Assembly (NCBI GenBank): GCA_003988855.1
Contig: QYAI01000027.1
Coordinates: 186,001-250,000 of the forward strand
Source: Arachnopeziza araneosa
Taxonomy: Eukaryota > Ascomycota > Leotiomycetes > Helotiales > Arachnopezizaceae
Reading direction: 5' to 3'
DNA length: 64,000 bases
Shown piece by piece: positions 59,131 to 64,000 of this stretch. Position numbers and translations under genes: made by a program. Numbering within the stretch: the first letter of the stretch is position 1; every line of letters begins with the position of its first letter. Below the pieces are notes generated by a model. That model did no database searches, was not told the DNA's origin, and was given only the letters and a program-made list of their open reading frames with translations.

Positions 59131-59899
59131 GAGAGACTGACTATTGGCTGTTTTGTTTTAATTTCATTTCTTCTCTCAGTTGCGCGTTCTTTGACGTCCT
59201 TTTTGTCTGCAATCTTATCATTGAAAGAATAATCTAGCAAATCTCCTTAACATTGACTTGCCGTCTAACATGCGCTTCTTCTAATTGTGAGTAAGGTGAG
59301 TTGTTCACGTGATCTTAGTCAGCGTGCGAATATCCCTAGGGATTTAGCTCTTCCCTTCCCTTCCAGTACTACCTCTTTTCTTCTACCCTTCTTTTTTCAT
59401 TTACCATCTACGACCGAAGCCCACTAGGTTGGGAGCCGTCTATCAAGGCTCAAAAGCAGCATCACGAAGCCACGACAACTTCATTCGACGAAATGAGTGT
59501 CGAGTCAAGTCAGTTCATCGTCTCAACACCGTAATCCAGGGCGCTGACTTGAGGAAACAGCTGTAGAAGACGCACCCTACGATGTTCCAAAAGGGTAAGG
59601 TGATACGGGGAACACGCTTACCACTTTCAATTCATTTCATCCCTTCACCATCTCTCAACCCTCAATGTCAATGGAATACTTCTTTTCTGCTCAATCATCT
59701 CTGCCCGAGCAAGGTGTAACTGCACTTGATCATCCAGCACCAGTACACCGTCACGAACTTGAAACGGTAGCTAGATTCGCGGAAGTTGAATCATCCATCA
59801 GACACTTGCTTGATACATCTCGAGTACAGAAATCCACAACTGCTGGATATTCTCAGTGTTGGGAGACAAGATAAATTCAGGAAAAAGCTGATTCATTGC
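59131..59899. other. Intergenic downstream of the TcB-TcC-like gene
   Basis: Contains the expected 3' untranslated region. The small plus-strand frame at 59665-59874 ends next to repeat copy C and has no recognisable motif. Confidence 0.4.
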
Positions 59900-60030
59900 T
59901 AGCTACTGTGCCGGTTCCTTAAAGGCCACCGGTCTTGTTGACTAACTAGCTTCCAGTCTTGCCCTAAGCCAAGTCCTGTCTCGTGACCTGTGCACGTCCT
60001 GCCTCGTGCTACTACTGTCTCGTGACAGTA
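59900..60030. repeat. Interspersed element, diverged inverted copy C
   Basis: It reads on the plus strand as copies A and B read on the minus strand: TAGCTACTGTGCCGGTTCCT, AAAGG, ACCGGTCTTG, GACTAACTAGC, CCCTAA. After about 60 bases the match becomes patchy (CTCGTGAC, GTCTCGTGAC). The stem is imperfect here (GCCACCGG instead of GGAACCGG). The right boundary is uncertain. Confidence 0.65.
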
Positions 60031-60170
60031 CTGACGCTGGGAAGTCCATCATCCTCGGTTCATCGTTTAAATACCTACCTATGGCCTCGGCATTGTATTG
60101 AAGAATAGAAGTATGCTAGCTGTGAGCATCAGGAGTGAATAAATTGCTTACTGGACAATCACGCCTCCTT

Positions 60171-60933
60171 TCATGTATTGGCGCAAAGGGTATCTTGGGT
60201 CGCCCAAAGCAAGTCCATGCCGACTGATCGGAGCCATAATAGCCAAATGGGTTCATACCTCACAAAGAACGTCAAACTGTTTGTGCTTCCAAACCGATTA
60301 AGATTTTCTGTATATGGAAAGTTTTCATGTAGAAGGGGACCCGAAGGCCACCTGATTCCAGACTCCAAAGGATAATAGTCTCTAGAGCGGCGGATCAGAA
60401 TAGCCAAGATGACCCCTTCGACTCCAGCCCAGATGCCATCATGTTTTGATGTCATGTTAGCCTTCTCGATATCTGATAGCAGGGTGTAGTGGATCCTGAA
60501 CATCCGTGGTCTTAATTCGAGCCTTGGTCGCTACATCTCTGGGTTCTTGAACGTCCACACTGTTGCCGAAAAGCACGCTGTTGTCGATCCTGAACATTCC
60601 TGGCCTGGATTCAAGCCTTGAGTTTTTGAAGGTCCACGCTGTGGAAGATCTTGGAATCATGATCTCAATATTCAATTGAGAACCCATCTGGTCCTGCCCA
60701 GTAAACTCCAAACGTGCGCTGATTGGGACTCCTTTCAAGTCCTTTCTCTTTCCTATTTTCCCGATCAGAAACGACTGATTCGCCTTCTCGCACCTCAATA
60801 CCCCATACGTGTACGGGGATGTGGGTTTTATATTGGTAGGGAAGCCACCCTCTGGAGTGAATTTTTCAGGATAGTCGGCGAAGCTCAATGTGTTGAGCTG
60901 CTTCCATTGACCGGTGGGATCTGCTGTATTCAT
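60171..60933 (-). pseudogene. Unidentified gene remnant with internal duplication
   Basis: The minus strand has an open frame of 158 codons (60933-60457) and, in another frame, 110 codons (60503-60171). Near their overlap a segment of about 93 bases is duplicated: GATCCTGAACAT...TGG text begins at 60492 and again at 60585, giving two related peptides in different frames, WTFKNSRLESRPGMFRI and LELRPRMFRIHYTLL. A TAG splits the second. I recognise no domain; the second part is rich in hydrophobic residues (WLLWLRSVGMDLLW). A broken gene of unknown type is the most economical reading, but confidence is low. Confidence 0.35.
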
Positions 60934-62251
60934 AGAAGCGTCCCAAGTTGGAGGTTACCAGAGTAATTAAAATGGTGTTCAAGAATGTGCGAGAGGAATA
61001 TTTATTTGACACGCCACAGCAGTAATATCCCAAGAACCTTCAGCCATTGCGGAATACATCAAGTCAAGCAACCGCTTGACGGTAAGTAAATGCGTCGAGA
61101 CAAATCAAGACATGCCAATACGTACGGTAATTAATCAAATATTATTTTTGTTGTCAAAAGATCGATTCAGGATTGTTGGTTGTCATAAGAAGGAGTGGGA
61201 GGAGGTTGTAATTGTTTTCGCGACTGTTTATCCTCATACCCAAAACGGACTCGCTTAGATGGCGATCACGTGACTTTGCTTTCACGAGTTGAGATTGCCA
61301 AGCAGCTCTGTAGGAGTCTTGTCTCACTCGAGCAGCCTTATAAGCTTCCAAATTCTGATCGAAACACATTTGTTAGGCTCAGGCTAATGACTACGCCACA
61401 TCAATTGGTATGCAGTTTCATATTACTACTATCCTGAGCTCATCACATCTGATATTCTATAGAGCAAAGTGGAATGGTTCTTGTGCTTCGTCAAGATCAG
61501 CCGAAAGCTACGTACATTAATCATTCCAGAAGAACAGCGTCCTCTTTTCAATTCAGATGGTTGCCTTGACGGTTCTCTCCTTCTTTAGAAGAACCTGTTT
61601 ACACTTCTACACTCAGATCCAGATATCTTTGACCGTAGGATAGAATTAGATTGGTTGCATGGTGGTCTGAAGGGGTTTATGGACGGATCTCTAAGAGCAT
61701 GGTTTGACTTTAGTAGAGAGTGTAGACAACAACGTACGCCTGTAAACACAACCAACCCTCGGAGCTTCGATCTTAGCTGTTCGCTCTTCAGGTATAACAT
61801 ACTAATCGTTTCAAGCAAGTTCTAGGCAACCTGGCAGACAACAAAGTCGAAACCTGTGTAACAATTACATAAAGATAGTCGAAATCTTGAGCTTCTACAT
61901 GGAAGGGAATTGTAGAGAAAAACGGGAGATTTTGAAAAGATATACATGTAGTCATGAGACTTGTGGTGAGCCACCCCTGCCTCACTCCTAACGAGCAAGA
62001 GTTACTATCCATCTAACCTTGAAAGAGGTTACCTAATTGTCATGGCATTTTCTAATTACCTATTACAGGCTATAAACATAAGCATCATTCCATTCGTAAC
62101 AAGTATCATTATCATCAAGTTGAGTCTGTCATAGATTGATATCATACGTCTCTCCCTACCACAAGGGAAAGGTCAAAGCGACGGCAGCTCAGACCTGTGT
62201 TCTCGCACACCTCCTTTGTCATTCCCTCCTGCAAAATCCATCCCAATCTCA
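60934..62251. other. Intergenic, no gene recognised
   Basis: Several short frames without motifs. No supported feature. Confidence 0.4.
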
Positions 62252-63954
62252 TCATTCATCACATGCGTCGGATCCGGTGACGCCGATTGCGACAGTGTTG
62301 TTGTGTTTAGGGGACGTGTGGTTTGAAGGTGGTGTAGGTGCCGTACCGAAGGCAGAGGCCGGTATGGTGGCCACTCCGCCCTTGGGGATCTCAATGATGT
62401 TGTCAGTCGTGGCATCGAGATCCGTGGCGGCGATGGAGATGAGATTATTCTCAAAGTCGAACACGGTGTAGATATGATTCATTATCGCGGCGGAGAGGAG
62501 TTGTCACGTGACGAGACTCAGTCGCACGACGGCTAGGGTTAGGGCTAGGCTAGTTAGTAAGCAAGACCGGTTCCTTTAAGAGGAACCGGCACAGTAGCTA
62601 ACTGACTTCTTCTTCTTCTTCTCTTGTCTCCCAACAGGAGTCCACTACCATCGTAATCGGAGTTGTACGCTAGGATCATAAAGGCGCAACCTGGTTCGTA
62701 TATGCTTTGATCGTGATCTGGTCCCGTCCCGTTGTGTACTGTCAGATCCGACAGGGGGACTGAGACGGTGATGTCGGCAGCACCTCCGATGGCGGCGAAA
62801 GTCAGATCGAGGGTGCTAGAGTTGGAGAGGTAGCTGCAGTCAACGGTCGGGATTTGAGAGGAGTATTTGAGGAAAGGGAGGGAGGTGTCATAGGTCGCAC
62901 CCACCGTGTCCCAGATGAATTTGGCGGCCGAGGGAGAGAGGGTGGTGGTGAGGAGGGGGATATCATGACGGACTCTGACACGGCTTCTGTTGTGTTTGAG
63001 CCGGCCAGAGATTTGATTCCTAGGGACGTAACGGAGACAGTTAATTTGGAGACCAGACCATATTCGCACTGAACGGGTCGATCTTGGTACTTTCAGCCGT
63101 GGCCAGACTAGTCAACGCGCCATGATATCGCTTTGAATTGATTCCTCCTAGCAAAAGATGACCGCTTCTCGAAGCAGGGTTATTTGTGAAGATGGAATAT
63201 GCAAGATTGTCAATCAAGCCCAAGGATTTGGTCTGTTCGATGAATGCTGGTAGTCTGGCACCGGATCCTTCTTGGTTTATCCAGATAGCAGCTTGATCTC
63301 CAGGTAAGCCAAGGGCGAGGGAATAATAGAAGTCGGCGTAAGTCCTTCTCCAACCATACCCCACAGAATATTTTGTTCGTGCAAAAGCCATGTCCGGAAG
63401 CCGGACGCCTCCAATTGAGAAAGTATCCGAGGAGTAGGTGAAGTTGATCACGGCAATTTCTTCTAGGTTGTAGCCGCTTCCGTTGAAAGCTGGGTTTGTA
63501 TCGTTGTAATAAGCGGTCAAAATATCGTCCTTATAAGTAGATGATGTATTTGCGCTAACTTGATAATGGTGTTAGCATTCAAAGCGGCATATGAAATGGG
63601 ATCGCACATACAGGAGCCTCCAAGGGTAAAATTGTACCCGCCATGTCTGCTATCCTAAAGAAACTCGTAATCGAGGATCGCGTTGTCGCCGCTAGACGGA
63701 TCTAATTGCATAGTGATATTTTGCGGTGGAGTTCCAATCGTGCAAGTGATGCTCCATCCTCCAAAGCGCTGAGTCTTTTCATTTGGTTAGCAACGGATGA
63801 CGCTTGAAAAGATATCAGGCTGTACCGTAATTTGGAAAGTAATATCGACGACCTTCGTCGAGTCGCGATTGGACAAAGTCGAGAGCCAACTTGAACCAGC
63901 TGTCAGAGTCGCAAAGTAGAGCAGAGCGACGAGACTTGCTGTACGGAAAGACAT
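62252..63954 (-). pseudogene. Pepsin-type aspartyl protease gene, multiply broken
   Basis: It starts at 63954 with a signal peptide (SFRTASLVALLYFATLTAG). Exon 2 gives WSITCTIGTPPQNITMQLD, but the first catalytic motif, normally DTGSSD, reads DPSSGD. A TAG (near 63655) follows within about ten codons. The flap side and middle are well preserved (FSIGGVRLPDMAFARTKYSV, LGLIDNLAYSIF, GHLLLGGINSKRYHGALTSL). A frameshift near 63040 and a degenerate second motif (HDIPLLTTT where DSGTTLTT is expected) follow. Then come FIWDTVGATYDTSLPF and YEPGCAFMILAY. The C-terminal part (YTVFDFENNLISIAATDLD) is separated from LLLGD by repeat copy B and a short AGA repeat. A secreted or wall-associated yapsin/OPSB-like enzyme is implied for the ancestor; this copy should be inactive. 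Confidence 0.85.
62502..62600. repeat. 99-bp interspersed element, copy B, inside the protease gene
   Basis: Same 99 bases as copy A at 29086-29184, including the perfect stem-loop (62567-62589), the telomere-like stretch and the minus-strand TACTAAC. It interrupts the protease between LLLGD and the C-terminal lobe, together with an AGA microsatellite (about 62607-62623). No clear target-site duplication is visible around either copy. Confidence 0.85.
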
Positions 63955-64000
63955 CAGAGCTATGAGGGTACTTTGGAAGACTTTTTCAAGAAGGATCGTA

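Noticed and set aside
62502..62600. Element copy B as a functional introner-type intron
   Set aside because: A TGA after the last possible AG acceptor in the required frame means removal of the element as an intron would not restore the protease.
1..64000. CRISPR arrays, bacterial operons or prophage around the Tc-like genes
   Set aside because: No regularly spaced repeats, and neighbours are intron-containing fungal genes.

Overview
The window is nuclear DNA of a filamentous ascomycete fungus. Most genes are split by short GT-AG introns of roughly 50-135 bases. The families present are typically fungal: HET-domain proteins, a Zn2Cys6 regulator, NmrA-like reductases, a Pth11-type rhodopsin-domain receptor and small secreted cysteine-rich proteins. 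Several loci look decayed, with stop codons where CAA, CAG or CGA would be expected, as repeat-induced point mutation would leave. I cannot fix the class; a Leotiomycetes-like genome would fit but is a guess.

Layout. 1-10 kb: a HET gene cut by the window edge, then a compact group of a 14-TM MFS exporter, two NmrA-like reductases and a Zn2Cys6 factor. 11-23.4 kb: mostly decayed loci (a membrane protein, a HET gene, an ankyrin-type fragment, another HET fragment), with one intact-looking single-pass surface protein and one rhodopsin-domain receptor carrying an early stop. 23.4-29.1 kb: two well-preserved housekeeping-type genes, an Mgs1/WRNIP1 AAA ATPase and a GH31 glycosidase. 29-33.2 kb: a broken HET gene, a broken alkylsulfatase and a small secreted protein with a hydrophobin-like cysteine order. 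33-37 kb: little coding content. 37.2-38.7 kb: a multi-pass membrane protein.

40.5-59.1 kb is the outstanding part: a divergently transcribed pair of giant genes matching the bacterial insecticidal toxin complex (Tc). One encodes a 3,299-residue TcA-like protein in a single 9.9 kb open frame. The other encodes a fused TcB-TcC-like protein of about 2,612 residues (SpvB region, FG-GAP-like repeats, TcB middle region, Rhs repeats and core, unique C-terminus). They share an intergenic region of about 490 bp. By analogy with bacterial Tc systems, the first would be the receptor-binding and pore-forming injector and the second a cocoon holding its own C-terminal effector. A spliceosomal-type intron sits just before the conserved motif that, in TcC proteins, leads to autoproteolytic release of the effector. 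A short decayed TcA copy lies beyond the 3' end of the TcA gene.

The right end has a repeat seen three times in the window (two copies of 99 bp almost identical, one diverged). One copy interrupts an aspartyl protease gene that is also broken elsewhere. All splice sites, functions and decay calls here were read by eye and need transcript and homology evidence.
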